This document shows positions 8,373 to 16,592 of a DNA stretch of 64,000 nucleotides, piece by piece. Location of the stretch: assembly GCA_016125285.1 (NCBI GenBank), contig WGMA01000005.1:1-64000 (forward strand). Direction: 5' to 3'. Below the pieces are notes generated by a model. It was not told where the DNA came from and searched no databases. It saw only the letters and a program-made list of their open reading frames with translations. Made by a program: the position numbers and the translations under genes. Source of the stretch: Phycisphaera sp. (GTDB taxonomy: Bacteria > Planctomycetota > Phycisphaerae > Phycisphaerales > Zrk34). Position 1 is the stretch's first letter; every line of letters begins with the position of its first letter.

Positions 8373-9092
8373 TCAGCCCTTCGACTGGTACACCGCGTGT
8401 CCGACGAAGAACGGGCCGAGCGACTCGAGGTATTGCGAGGTCTGCGTGGTCTTGCGCATGGCCTGGACGATCGCGCTGAGCGGGTGCAGTTCCTTGCCGA
8501 TGAGGCCGATGACGAAGTCGTTGTCGTTGCGGTCGAGGCCGGTGCTGACGAGGCGGACGTCGTGGGCGTAGTCGGCCGAGGCGTACGCCATGCCGATCTT
8601 CGCGTGCTCCATGAGGATCGTGCGCTGCGTGCCCTGGTCGAGCTTCTCGAACGCCCCGGCGCGCCGCAGCGGGTACCACACGGCCCACCGCTCGTCGGGG
8701 TTTGTCGCGGTGCCGATCGGGCGATCGAACAACCACTGTTGGATGTCCGGCTCGTGGCCCAGCGTGTAGCTCCGCCCGATCATCGTCAGGTCCTGCTTCG
8801 GCCAGAGGTTGATGAAGGGCTCGGCGAGCAGCAGCTTGCGGAGCGTGGTGACGAAGAACGTCGGGTCTTCGGCCCACGTCAGCAGCGCCACGCCGCGTGC
8901 GTCGTTCACGTCTTCGTACACCACGGCGGGGATGCCCGCGGCCTTGACCGCGTCGACCACCGCGCCGCTGTCCGTGCACTCGCCGAACGCCAGCAGTTGC
9001 ATGAACAGCCGCGTCGTCGACACCTGCCCGTTCGCCGCGTGCTCGTCGATGTCGGGCTTCTCAACCTGAAGGTGCGGCGGACGTCCACTCAT
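8373..9092 (-). CDS. Chlorite dismutase/HemQ family heme protein, probable coproheme decarboxylase
   Basis: 239 residues without a signal peptide. The C-terminal half matches the ChdC/HemQ branch: WYPLRR (Tyr140) corresponds to the YPM-x-K/R motif bearing the catalytic tyrosine, and RTILMEHAKIG (His163) to the proximal heme-ligand helix. The end SQYLESLGPFFVGH also matches the family's C-terminal (x)xPFYxG motif. Family members decarboxylate coproheme III to heme b, or dismutate chlorite. The usual chlorite-dismutase distal arginine region could not be confirmed by eye, so heme synthesis is favoured. Its start overlaps the stop of the upstream propeller gene by 4 bases, showing translational coupling. 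Confidence 0.85.
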   Translation of the reverse strand: MSGRPPHLQVEKPDIDEHAANGQVSTTRLFMQLLAFGECTDSGAVVDAVKAAGIPAVVYEDVNDARGVALLTWAEDPTFFVTTLRKLLLAEPFINLWPKQDLTMIGRSYTLGHEPDIQQWLFDRPIGTATNPDERWAVWYPLRRAGAFEKLDQGTQRTILMEHAKIGMAYASADYAHDVRLVSTGLDRNDNDFVIGLIGKELHPLSAIVQAMRKTTQTSQYLESLGPFFVGHAVYQSKG

Positions 9093-10357
9093 TGTCCAGA
9101 CTCCTCGATGCAGAACAGATGCTTATCGCTTCGCAAGAACAGCTGACCTTCGCTGACCGCGGGCGACGCGTAGCACGGCTCGCCGAGCACGTTCGTCGTC
9201 ACGATCTCCAGCTTCGGCCCGGGCTTGATGACCGTCATCACGCCCTCTTCGCCGCGCTCGACGCCCTGGTCCGCCAGCAGGTAGACCAGGCCGTTGGCGA
9301 GGATCGTCGACGCCGCGTAGTGCCGCGCCAGCTTTTCGCTCCACATCACCTCGCCGGTCGCCGCTTTGTAACAGGTCACCGTGCCGAAGTCATCCGGGCA
9401 GATGAAGTAGTCGCCCACGGCGATCGGGCTCGGCACGTACGCCGCGTCGTTCGTCTTGTGATGCCACGCCACGTGCGTCCTGGTCACGTTGCCCTCGCCG
9501 TCGGCGCGGATGCCCATGACGTGCTGCTCGGGGAAGCCGCACGTGAGGAACACCAGGTCGCCGTTCCACACCAGCGACGCGACGTACTGCTCGGTCGGCC
9601 CGTCGATGATCCACCACTGCCTGCCGGTGTCCGGGTCAAAGCTCGCGACGCACTTCGAGCCGCTGAGCATCATCTGGTTCCGCCCGGCGATGTTGCGGAT
9701 GATCGGCGTGCAGTAGCTGCGTGTCTTGTTGGGGCGGTCGGTCTTCCACACGGTCTTGCCCGTCGCGCGGTCGAGCGCGACGATGTACGCGTCGCCGTCG
9801 TGATCGCCGTTGACGACCAGCGTGTCCTTCCACAGGATCGGCGACGAGCAGTAACCGTGCACCGACTTGAACGGGCCGGGGTGCGTCTCCCAGAGGCGCT
9901 GGCCGTCGAAGTCATACGCGGCGATGTACATCTGGTCGCCGTCGAGGAAGCTGACGTAGACGCGCTGGCCGTCGGACACCGGCGTCGACGACGCGCGGCT
10001 GTTGAGCTTGTGGATGTGCTCGAACGACGCGGTCAGCACCGTCTGCTTCCACACGATCTCACCCTGGCGGTTCAGGCAGTACAGCAGACGCTCGTTGGTG
10101 TCTTCGATCGCGGTGACGAGGAAGATGCGGTCGCCGACGACGATCGGCGAGGAGTGGCCGATGCCGGGGATCGCGGTCTTCCACTTGACGTTCTTTTCGC
10201 CGGTCCAGTGCAGCGGGACGCGGGTTTCGGTGACGGTGCCGTCGCCGCGCGGGCCGCGCCAGCCGGGCCAGTCCTCGGCGTGGACCGCGGCGGTGGCCGA
10301 GACGAGCGCGACGATCAGCGCGGCGATCACGGTATTTCTGCGGGGGATTCGTGCCAT
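9089..10357 (-). CDS. Secreted PQQ-like beta-propeller repeat protein
   Basis: 422 residues. After the signal peptide (VIAALIVALVSATAAVHA) comes EDWPGWRGPRGDGTV, the standard opening of planctomycetal PQQ-like propellers. Repeated blades follow with A-x-D-x-x-TGK-x-x-W motifs (ALDRATGKTVWKT, SFDPDTGRQWW, CYKAATGEVMWSE). It may be an outer-membrane or periplasmic scaffold like BamB rather than a true PQQ enzyme, since no dehydrogenase catalytic motif is evident. It is the first gene of the operon with the ChdC-like and DUF1080 genes. Confidence 0.88.
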   Translation of the reverse strand: MARIPRRNTVIAALIVALVSATAAVHAEDWPGWRGPRGDGTVTETRVPLHWTGEKNVKWKTAIPGIGHSSPIVVGDRIFLVTAIEDTNERLLYCLNRQGEIVWKQTVLTASFEHIHKLNSRASSTPVSDGQRVYVSFLDGDQMYIAAYDFDGQRLWETHPGPFKSVHGYCSSPILWKDTLVVNGDHDGDAYIVALDRATGKTVWKTDRPNKTRSYCTPIIRNIAGRNQMMLSGSKCVASFDPDTGRQWWIIDGPTEQYVASLVWNGDLVFLTCGFPEQHVMGIRADGEGNVTRTHVAWHHKTNDAAYVPSPIAVGDYFICPDDFGTVTCYKAATGEVMWSEKLARHYAASTILANGLVYLLADQGVERGEEGVMTVIKPGPKLEIVTTNVLGEPCYASPAVSEGQLFLRSDKHLFCIEESGQ

Positions 10358-10397
10358 GGTCGGGCATTGTATGGCGCATCACGCCGGGCGGCGCGGG

Positions 10398-10495
10398 GTG
10401 CCACTGGCGGCTTGTCCGCCAGTGCGTCGAATGCCGTGATTTGCGACGTATGAAACGCCACCACCCTGCACTGGCGGGCAAGCCGCCAGTGGCAC
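10398..10495. repeat. Paired-hairpin REP-like element (CACTGGCGG family)
   Basis: Two 27-base hairpins at 10398-10424 and 10469-10495, with stems CACTGGCGG / CCGCCAGTG. The second is the near-perfect reverse complement of the first, separated by 44 bases. The same pair, with a 22-base spacer, lies inside the debranching-enzyme gene at 51744-51819. Here it separates the propeller gene from the end of aroDE. Confidence 0.85.
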
Positions 10496-10500
10496 ACGGC

Positions 10501-12099
10501 CTAGTCACCGCCCAGCTTTTCACGCACCACGGCCTCGAACACGTCCACCGGCGCGGGCTGCGCGGTCCACAGCTCGAACTGTCCCGCGGCCTGGCGCACG
10601 AACATGTCGACGCCGCTGACGGTCACGCAGCCGCGCTCGCGCGCCTCGCGCAGCAGGCGCGTCTCGATCGGGTTGTAGATCGTGTCGAACACGACCGTGT
10701 CCGCGCCGGACGCGGAACCGACGTGCGCGGGCCAGTCGGGCATCGGCGTGTCGTCGACGTTGGGGTGCATGCCGATGGGCGTGCAGTTGATGAACACGTC
10801 GGCGGTGGCGTCGGGCAGCCGGTCGAGCGGCGCGCCGCGGACGACGCCGCCGGTGTCGGTGTGCACGCCGTGCGTCGCGGTGAGCGACTCGGCGAGGCGG
10901 TGGGCCTTGTCGACCGAGCGGTTGTAGATCGTGACGCGTGCGCCGTAGTGGGCGAGCGCGGTGACGATCGCCATCGCCGCGCCGCCCGCGCCGATCATCG
11001 CGACACCGCGATCGGCCAGGCCTTCGCGTTCGATGCCCATCGCGGCGCACAGCGCGTCGATCGCCGCGGCGTAGTCGGTGTTGGTCACGTAGAGCGACCC
11101 GTCGTCGCGCACGACCAGCGTGTTCGCCGCGTCGATCTTCGCCGTGAGTTCGTCGACCTCGCCGCCACGCTCGCGGACGAACCTCAGCAGGTTCTGCTTG
11201 TGCGGGATCGTGACCGACGCACCGCGGAAGTGCAGCGGCGCGAAGTCGAGCCACGCGCCGACCGTCGCCTTGAAGTGCTCGTACTCCGGCGGGATCGGCA
11301 TCGGCAGGTAGACGGCGTTGTGGGCGACACGGTCGAACCCGGCGTTGTGGATCGCGGGGCTCATCGAGTGCCCGACGGGCCAGCCGATCACGCCGTACAC
11401 ACGCGTGTCGGCGTTGATCGCGTCCCAGCGGTACAGGCGTTTCATCGTCTCGACGCCGACCTGGCCCGGTGCGGTGACGGCCGCGTCGTCGAGGCCGGTG
11501 AAGGTGAGCAGCGCGCCGAACTTTTTCGCCAGCACGCGCGACGGCTGACCGAACTCGCCCATGCACAGCGCGATCATCGGCTTGTGCCGATGGGCTAGCA
11601 GCTCGAACGCCTCGAGGTTGTCCCGCAGCGACCGCGCCCGCCACGCGAGCTTGATCACGCGGCACGCGTCGGCGTGCGCCATGCGTTCGACACGCTGGAG
11701 CAGGTCCGCGGGGCGCGTCTGGAAATCGTGCGACGAGAGGATGAGCCCGGCCGCCTCGTGCGCGTCGTCGGTTGGCAGGTCGGCCTGCGTGGCGAGCCAG
11801 CCGTCCAGCGCCGCGAGTTCGATATCAACGTACGCCGCCGCGAGCCGCGCCAGCCGCGACTGGAACGCCAGCCGCGTCGCCTCGTCGGCCTCGCACGCGC
11901 CGCCCTCCCACGCGGCGCGACACGTGGCGATGCACGGCAGCGGCGAACGGCGGACGATCTGCTCGGCGTCGTCCGGCGTGTCGGCGATGCGGTCGAAGCG
12001 GTACTCGACGATGTCCGCCCCGCGCTCCGCCGCGAGCGCAGCCTGGGCCAGGGCCTGTTCGACCGAGTCGACCATGATGGACACCGCGAGCATCGTCAT
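10501..12099 (-). CDS. aroDE: Bifunctional 3-dehydroquinate dehydratase (type I) / shikimate dehydrogenase
   Basis: 532 residues catalysing two consecutive cytoplasmic shikimate-pathway steps. Residues 1-225 are type I dehydroquinase: VEYRFDRI (acidic active-site residue), SSHDF (catalytic His) and VIKLAWRA (Schiff-base Lys). Residues about 250-532 are shikimate dehydrogenase: GWPVGHSMSPAIHN, VTIPHKQNLLRF (catalytic Lys), the Rossmann loop GAGGAAMA and NCTPIGMHPN. Such fusions are known in plants and some bacteria including planctomycetes. TATACT lies 7 bases upstream of the ATG. The upstream gene is the divergent TIR gene. Confidence 0.95.
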   Translation of the reverse strand: MTMLAVSIMVDSVEQALAQAALAAERGADIVEYRFDRIADTPDDAEQIVRRSPLPCIATCRAAWEGGACEADEATRLAFQSRLARLAAAYVDIELAALDGWLATQADLPTDDAHEAAGLILSSHDFQTRPADLLQRVERMAHADACRVIKLAWRARSLRDNLEAFELLAHRHKPMIALCMGEFGQPSRVLAKKFGALLTFTGLDDAAVTAPGQVGVETMKRLYRWDAINADTRVYGVIGWPVGHSMSPAIHNAGFDRVAHNAVYLPMPIPPEYEHFKATVGAWLDFAPLHFRGASVTIPHKQNLLRFVRERGGEVDELTAKIDAANTLVVRDDGSLYVTNTDYAAAIDALCAAMGIEREGLADRGVAMIGAGGAAMAIVTALAHYGARVTIYNRSVDKAHRLAESLTATHGVHTDTGGVVRGAPLDRLPDATADVFINCTPIGMHPNVDDTPMPDWPAHVGSASGADTVVFDTIYNPIETRLLREARERGCVTVSGVDMFVRQAAGQFELWTAQPAPVDVFEAVVREKLGGD

Positions 12100-12106
12100 G
12101 ACGCGA

Positions 12107-12112
12107 AGTATA
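12107..12112 (-). promoter_or_regulatory. Putative -10 box of a leaderless aroDE transcript
   Basis: TATACT on the minus strand, ending 7 bases before the aroDE start codon. It faces an identical TATACT for the divergent TIR gene about 55 bases away. No consensus -35 is evident. Confidence 0.45.
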
Positions 12113-12167
12113 GTCCATCGCGCCGCAACGGCAGAACGGGCCTGGCTGATTCTCCCGCGGGCTGGGG

Positions 12168-12173
12168 TATACT
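12168..12173 (+). promoter_or_regulatory. Putative -10 box of a leaderless TIR-gene transcript
   Basis: TATACT on the plus strand, ending 7 bases before the ATG at 12181. This leaves no room for a Shine-Dalgarno sequence in the transcript. Confidence 0.45.
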
Positions 12174-12180
12174 TGGTCGA

Positions 12181-14274
12181 ATGCCGCGCGTGTTTATCTC
12201 ATACCGACGCACCGACGCGCAGTACGTCTCGTCGATGATCTACGAGAAGCTGTCCGGCCGCTTCGGCGAGGACAACGTGTTCATCGACGTCGACAACATC
12301 CCGATCGGCGTCGACTTCCGCAAGCACCTCGACGCCGCGGTGGGCCGGTGCGACGTGCTGATCGTGGTGATCGGCGAGCAGTGGCTCAACGTGAAGAGCG
12401 AGACGGGCGAGCGGCGGCTGGACGACCCGGCGGACTTCGTGCGGATCGAGATCACGTCGGCGCTGCAGCGCGGCATCCACGTCGTGCCGGTGCTCGTGGG
12501 CAACGCGGCGATGCCGCGCGAGCAGGACCTGCCCGAAGCGCTGCGCGACCTGGCGTACCGCAACGCCGCGGAACTCCGCGCCGGGCGCGACCTCAAGCAG
12601 CACATCGAGCGGCTGATCCGCGGCCTGGAGCTGCTCGACGGCGACACCGCCGCCGCCGCGCCGACCACCGAGCCGAGTCCGCCGAGTGAACCGCCGGTTG
12701 AACCGGAGCCGACCGTCAGCCGGGCCGAGCCGGACGCCGCGAGTGAACCTGACGCCGCGCCACCGGCGCCGACGCCGGAACCCGATCCCCCGCAGAGCGC
12801 CGCGCCGCGCGAGGACGGTCGTCGCCACAGCGATCGACGACAGTCCGATCGCCGCACCGACGCACGCCGCACGACCGGGGTAACCGAGACGACCGAGGAG
12901 GCGCACATCGCCGATGCCGCCGCGCCGGCCACGCGCCCCGCGCCCACCGCCGTCGCGCCGCCGCGCACCCGTCTCGCGATCGCCGGGATCGGCGTCGCGA
13001 TCGTCACGGGCATCGTCTACACGCTGATCTCCACGCGGGTCTACGGCTTTTCGGGCGACGGGCCGCTGATGCTGCTGATCGCCATCGGCCTCGGCGTCGT
13101 GTCGGCGCTGCTGACGCGTCACGTCGTGCTGGCGCCGCTGAGCTGTGTCGCGTTCATGCTCACGTGGCTCGTGTTCCACGACCTCGACGAAGGCTTCGAG
13201 GCGGACCAGTCGTCGCTCGTGCTGGTGGCGAGCGTGATCCTGGCGATTCCCGCGTGGCTCACGGTTTTCGTGCTGCGCTGGCGGGCGCGACGGCTCGCCA
13301 AAGGGCCCGACCGGAAGCGGACCCCCGTCGAGCGCGCGGTCGCGTATGTATTCGACGCCACGCCGCCGCGCCGGACGCGACTCGCCCTGTCGCTGCTGAC
13401 CTTCTCGATCGCCGTGTCGGTCGCGCTGGGCTACGCGGCGATCGAGGACGACGACTTCGTCGTCCTGCTGTGCGCGGTGGGGATCGTGACCGCGCTGGTC
13501 TCCGCGATCACCACGCGACACGTCGTGCTGGCGCCGCTGACGCTCTGGCTGGGCGTGACCGTGGCGGCGATGACGTGGCGCATCGTCGACGGCCGGCACA
13601 GCGTGGTCGACGAACCGGCGATCGTCTCGGCCGCGGTGACGCTGGCGGGCCTGGCGGTGTTCGGCGTGGCGCTGGCGATGCATCGGCGCGCGAAGCGGAA
13701 GGCGCTGACGCCCCGCTACACCGAGCCTCGCCTCCGCTGGGTGCTCGGAACGGTCGCCGCGCTCGTCGTGAGCAGCGGCGTGGCGATCGCGGTGCTGCGC
13801 AGCGTGTACCTCAACACGAAGATCACCGAGTCGCGTCAACACCTGAAGGTGATCTACAACGCCATACAGCTGTACGACACGCAGAACGGTCACCTGCCCG
13901 CGAGCCTCAACGACATCGCCACCACCCCCGGCCACGACTACATCCCGACCTACCTGTTCGAGTACCTGCTGTCCGATTACGAGATGCGCCGCACCAGCAC
14001 CTGGAGGCCGGCCGACACGCCGCCCAGGCCGGCGCTGCGGCCCGTGTCCATCGATGAACTGCCGCAGCCGGCCACGACCCCGCTGGTCTGGGACTACTCG
14101 ACGTTCGACGGCCAGAACTGCAACGTGCTGACGGCCGACGGCGAGATCCGCATCACCGACAAGGGCGATCTGTACGTGCGTCTGATCGACGATGTGATCG
14201 ACATGCTCGCGTCGCACTTCGCGCAGGTCGAACCCCTGCCCGAGGCGACCAGATCCGAGGCGCCCGCGAAATAG
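12181..14274 (+). CDS. TIR-domain membrane protein with pseudopilin-like C-terminus
   Basis: 697 residues from the ATG at 12181. Residues 1-150 are a bacterial TIR domain: RVFISYRR (box 1), the loop FIDVDNIPIGVDF, LIVVIGEQWLN, and DFVRIEI, whose Glu90 sits where NADase TIR domains carry the catalytic glutamate. Residues about 155-260 are a Pro/Glu-rich then Arg-rich linker. Residues about 262-550 hold roughly nine hydrophobic segments in blocks of similar sequence (LLTRHVVLAPL and ITTRHVVLAPL), suggesting internal duplication. After a last helix (VLGTVAALVVSSGVAIAVL) comes a domain resembling processed pseudopilins (HLKVIYNAIQLYDTQNGHLPASL, then NVLTADGEI). Function is unknown; TIR proteins may degrade NAD or signal. 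Confidence 0.8.
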   Translation: MPRVFISYRRTDAQYVSSMIYEKLSGRFGEDNVFIDVDNIPIGVDFRKHLDAAVGRCDVLIVVIGEQWLNVKSETGERRLDDPADFVRIEITSALQRGIHVVPVLVGNAAMPREQDLPEALRDLAYRNAAELRAGRDLKQHIERLIRGLELLDGDTAAAAPTTEPSPPSEPPVEPEPTVSRAEPDAASEPDAAPPAPTPEPDPPQSAAPREDGRRHSDRRQSDRRTDARRTTGVTETTEEAHIADAAAPATRPAPTAVAPPRTRLAIAGIGVAIVTGIVYTLISTRVYGFSGDGPLMLLIAIGLGVVSALLTRHVVLAPLSCVAFMLTWLVFHDLDEGFEADQSSLVLVASVILAIPAWLTVFVLRWRARRLAKGPDRKRTPVERAVAYVFDATPPRRTRLALSLLTFSIAVSVALGYAAIEDDDFVVLLCAVGIVTALVSAITTRHVVLAPLTLWLGVTVAAMTWRIVDGRHSVVDEPAIVSAAVTLAGLAVFGVALAMHRRAKRKALTPRYTEPRLRWVLGTVAALVVSSGVAIAVLRSVYLNTKITESRQHLKVIYNAIQLYDTQNGHLPASLNDIATTPGHDYIPTYLFEYLLSDYEMRRTSTWRPADTPPRPALRPVSIDELPQPATTPLVWDYSTFDGQNCNVLTADGEIRITDKGDLYVRLIDDVIDMLASHFAQVEPLPEATRSEAPAK

Positions 14275-14318
14275 CCGACGCGCCCCGGCGCATCGAGCGC
14301 CCGCGCCACCCGCCCCGG

Positions 14319-14346
14319 TTGAACGATTCGCGGCTGACGCTAGAAT
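14319..14346 (+). promoter_or_regulatory. Sigma70-type promoter of tRNA-Tyr
   Basis: TTGAAC (14319-14324), a 16-base spacer and TAGAAT (14341-14346). Transcription would start near 14353, just ahead of the tRNA 5' end at 14362. Confidence 0.65.
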
Positions 14347-14361
14347 ACCTCGTCCGCGACC

Positions 14362-14444
14362 GGGCGGTTGCCTGAGCGGCCAAAAGGGACGGGCTGTAAA
14401 CCCGTTGACGTAAGTCTACGAAGGTTCGAATCCTTCACCGCCCA
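14362..14444 (+). tRNA. tRNA-Tyr (anticodon GTA)
   Basis: 83 bases without encoded CCA. The acceptor stem pairs GGGCGGT with ACCGCCC, with discriminator A at 14444. The anticodon stem ACGGG/CCCGT holds the loop CTGTAAA with GTA at 14396-14398. The long variable arm is typical of bacterial tRNA-Tyr, and the T arm carries TTCGAAT. Confidence 0.96.
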
Positions 14445-14445
14445 T

Positions 14446-14473
14446 TAAGGCGACTTCGCGAGGAGTCGCCTTA
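14446..14473 (+). terminator. Hairpin after tRNA-Tyr
   Basis: A 10-bp perfect stem (TAAGGCGACT / AGTCGCCTTA) starts two bases after the tRNA. The downstream T run is weak, so termination or 3'-end processing is likely but not certain. Confidence 0.6.
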
Positions 14474-14562
14474 TCCTTGCGCGGCGCGCGTGCGCCGCGT
14501 AACCGATCCGCCCCGGCGGACATCATGGAGTGGTGAGGGCTGCGTTGAAAGACGAATCGAGC

Positions 14563-16302
14563 ATGACCAAATCCAGCGGCTCGTCGCTGGGCTACGCGGT
14601 GCGGCAGATCATCTGGCCGCGGCGGTGGCTGCTCGCGCTGGGCCTGCTGCTGATCGTCATCAACCGACTGTCCAGCCTCGTCCTGCCCGGCGCCAGCAAG
14701 TACCTCATCGACGACGTGATCGCCAAGAGCGACCGCGACATGCTGCTGTGGCTGCTCGTCATCGTCGCCGCGGCGATCGTCGTGCAGGCCACCACGTCGT
14801 TCTTCCTCACGCAGCTGCTCAGCGTCGAGGCGCAGCGCCTGATCTCGCAGCTCCGCGCCACCGTCCAGCGGCACATCATCTACCTGCCCACCCGCTACTT
14901 CGACAACACCCGCAGCGGCGAGCTCGTCTCGCGCATCATGTCCGACGTCGAGGGCGTGCGCAACCTCATCGGCACCGGACTCGTCCAGCTGTTCGGCGGC
15001 GTCCTCACCGCCGTCGTCGCCTTCGTTCTGCTCGTCAACATCAACGCCACGATGACCTTCGCCGCGCTCGTCCCGTTGGCGATCTTCGGCGTCATCTCCC
15101 TCAAGGCGTTCGGCTACATCCGACCGATGTTCCGCAAGCGACGCGAGATCAACGCCGAGGTCACCGCACGGCTCACCGAGTCGCTCGGCGGCGTCCGCGT
15201 CATCAAGGGATTCAACGCCGAGAAGCACGAGGTCGGCGTGTTCGAGGCCGGGGTCGAGCTGCTCTTCCAGAACGTCCGCAAGACCCTCACCGCCACCAGC
15301 CTGCTCACCTGCACGTCCGTGCTGCTGCTCGGCCTGACCACCGTCGGCATCATGGGACTCGGCGGCAAGTTCATCATGGACGGCAAGATCACCGTCGGTG
15401 AGTTCTTCGCGTTCACGCTCTACCTCGGCTTCCTCGTCGCGCCGATCGTGCAGATGAGCAACATCGGCTCGCAGATCGTCGACGCCGTGGCCGGGCTCGA
15501 CCGCATGCAGGAGGTGCTGTCGATGGCGCGCGAGGACGACGACGCGCGGCGCACCCTCAACCTCGACACGATCCGCGGCGACTTCGAGTTCGACCACGTC
15601 ACCTTCGCCTACGACAAGGGCAAGGACGTGCTGCACGAGATCAGCTTCACCGCGCCCGCCGGGTCCGTCACCGCGCTCGTCGGCAGCTCGGGCTCCGGCA
15701 AGACCACCATCGCCACGCTCGCCGGCGGGTTCAACGCGCCCGACGCCGGGACCATCCGCGTCGACGGGATCGACCTCGCCACCGTCCGCCTCGACAGCTT
15801 CCGCAGCCACCTCGGCGTCGTCCTCCAGGACGACTTCCTCTACGAGGGCACCATCCGCGAGAACGTGCTGTTCGCCCGGCCCGACGCCAGCGACGAGGAC
15901 CTCAAGGCCGCGGTCAAGGCGGCGCACGTCGACGAGTTCACCGACCGCTTCGACGAAGGCCTCGACACGCTCATCGGCGAGCGCGGCGTCAAGCTCTCCG
16001 GCGGGCAGCGCCAGCGCGTCGCCATCGCCCGCGCCATCCTCGCCGACCCGCGCGTCCTCATCCTCGACGAGGCGACGAGCAACCTCGACACCGAGTCCGA
16101 ACGCTACATCCAGGAAAGCCTCCGCAACCTGCTCAAGGGCCGCACCACGTTCGTCATCGCCCACCGCCTCAGCACCATCCGGGCCGCGGACCAGATCCTC
16201 GTCATCGAGGACGGCCGCATCGTCGAACGCGGCACGCACGACGAGCTCATCGATAAGGACGGCCGGTACCACGAGCTGTACACGTTCCAGGCCCGCATCT
16301 GA
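14563..16302 (+). CDS. ABC exporter, fused membrane and ATPase domains (MsbA-like)
   Basis: 579 residues from the ATG at 14563 (MTKSSGSSLGY...). GTG codons at 14530 and 14533 would add 10-11 residues but lack room for a ribosome site. Residues about 1-310 form six membrane helices, with the ExbA/MsbA-type coupling region ESLGGVRVIKGFNAEK. The C-terminal ATPase has Walker A GSSGSGKTT, Q-loop VVLQDDFLYEGTIRENV, signature LSGGQRQRVAIARA, Walker B VLILDEATS and the H-loop IAHRLSTI. It should work as a homodimer exporting lipid, glycolipid or drug. No substrate clue comes from the neighbours. Confidence 0.93.
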   Translation: MTKSSGSSLGYAVRQIIWPRRWLLALGLLLIVINRLSSLVLPGASKYLIDDVIAKSDRDMLLWLLVIVAAAIVVQATTSFFLTQLLSVEAQRLISQLRATVQRHIIYLPTRYFDNTRSGELVSRIMSDVEGVRNLIGTGLVQLFGGVLTAVVAFVLLVNINATMTFAALVPLAIFGVISLKAFGYIRPMFRKRREINAEVTARLTESLGGVRVIKGFNAEKHEVGVFEAGVELLFQNVRKTLTATSLLTCTSVLLLGLTTVGIMGLGGKFIMDGKITVGEFFAFTLYLGFLVAPIVQMSNIGSQIVDAVAGLDRMQEVLSMAREDDDARRTLNLDTIRGDFEFDHVTFAYDKGKDVLHEISFTAPAGSVTALVGSSGSGKTTIATLAGGFNAPDAGTIRVDGIDLATVRLDSFRSHLGVVLQDDFLYEGTIRENVLFARPDASDEDLKAAVKAAHVDEFTDRFDEGLDTLIGERGVKLSGGQRQRVAIARAILADPRVLILDEATSNLDTESERYIQESLRNLLKGRTTFVIAHRLSTIRAADQILVIEDGRIVERGTHDELIDKDGRYHELYTFQARI

Positions 16303-16324
16303 CCGCAATCGGGTGGCGTTCCGG

Positions 16325-16444
16325 GTGGCACTGACAAACACAGCTTGTCAGTGGCGTTTTGCCTATTGATCACGTACATCGAAGAGACACGCTCGCGGCG
16401 CGCAGCTTTCGTCCACTGACAAGGTCCCCTTGTCAGTGCCACCC
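16325..16444. repeat. Paired-hairpin REP-like element (CACTGACAA variant)
   Basis: Two hairpins at 16325-16353 and 16414-16442 with stems CACTGACAA / TTGTCAGTG, bordered by GTGGCAC and GTGCCAC. The layout is that of the 10398 and 51744 elements, but the stem sequence has changed on both sides, as expected when hairpin arms co-vary. Confidence 0.8.
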
Positions 16445-16592
16445 GATCCATCTCGCCTAGCACATCCGCACCAACACCTAGCACAGACCCCCCACTTTCC
16501 CCGCCCCACACGCAATCCGTTACCGCGTACACGCGTTGGACGTATACAATCGGACGTGGAGCATCCGCACCGAATCCCCACGAGGCTCACGC

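Noticed and set aside
12199-14217. Minus-strand open frame opposite the TIR gene
   Set aside because: Arg/His/Asp-rich low-complexity shadow; the plus strand carries the TIR motifs.
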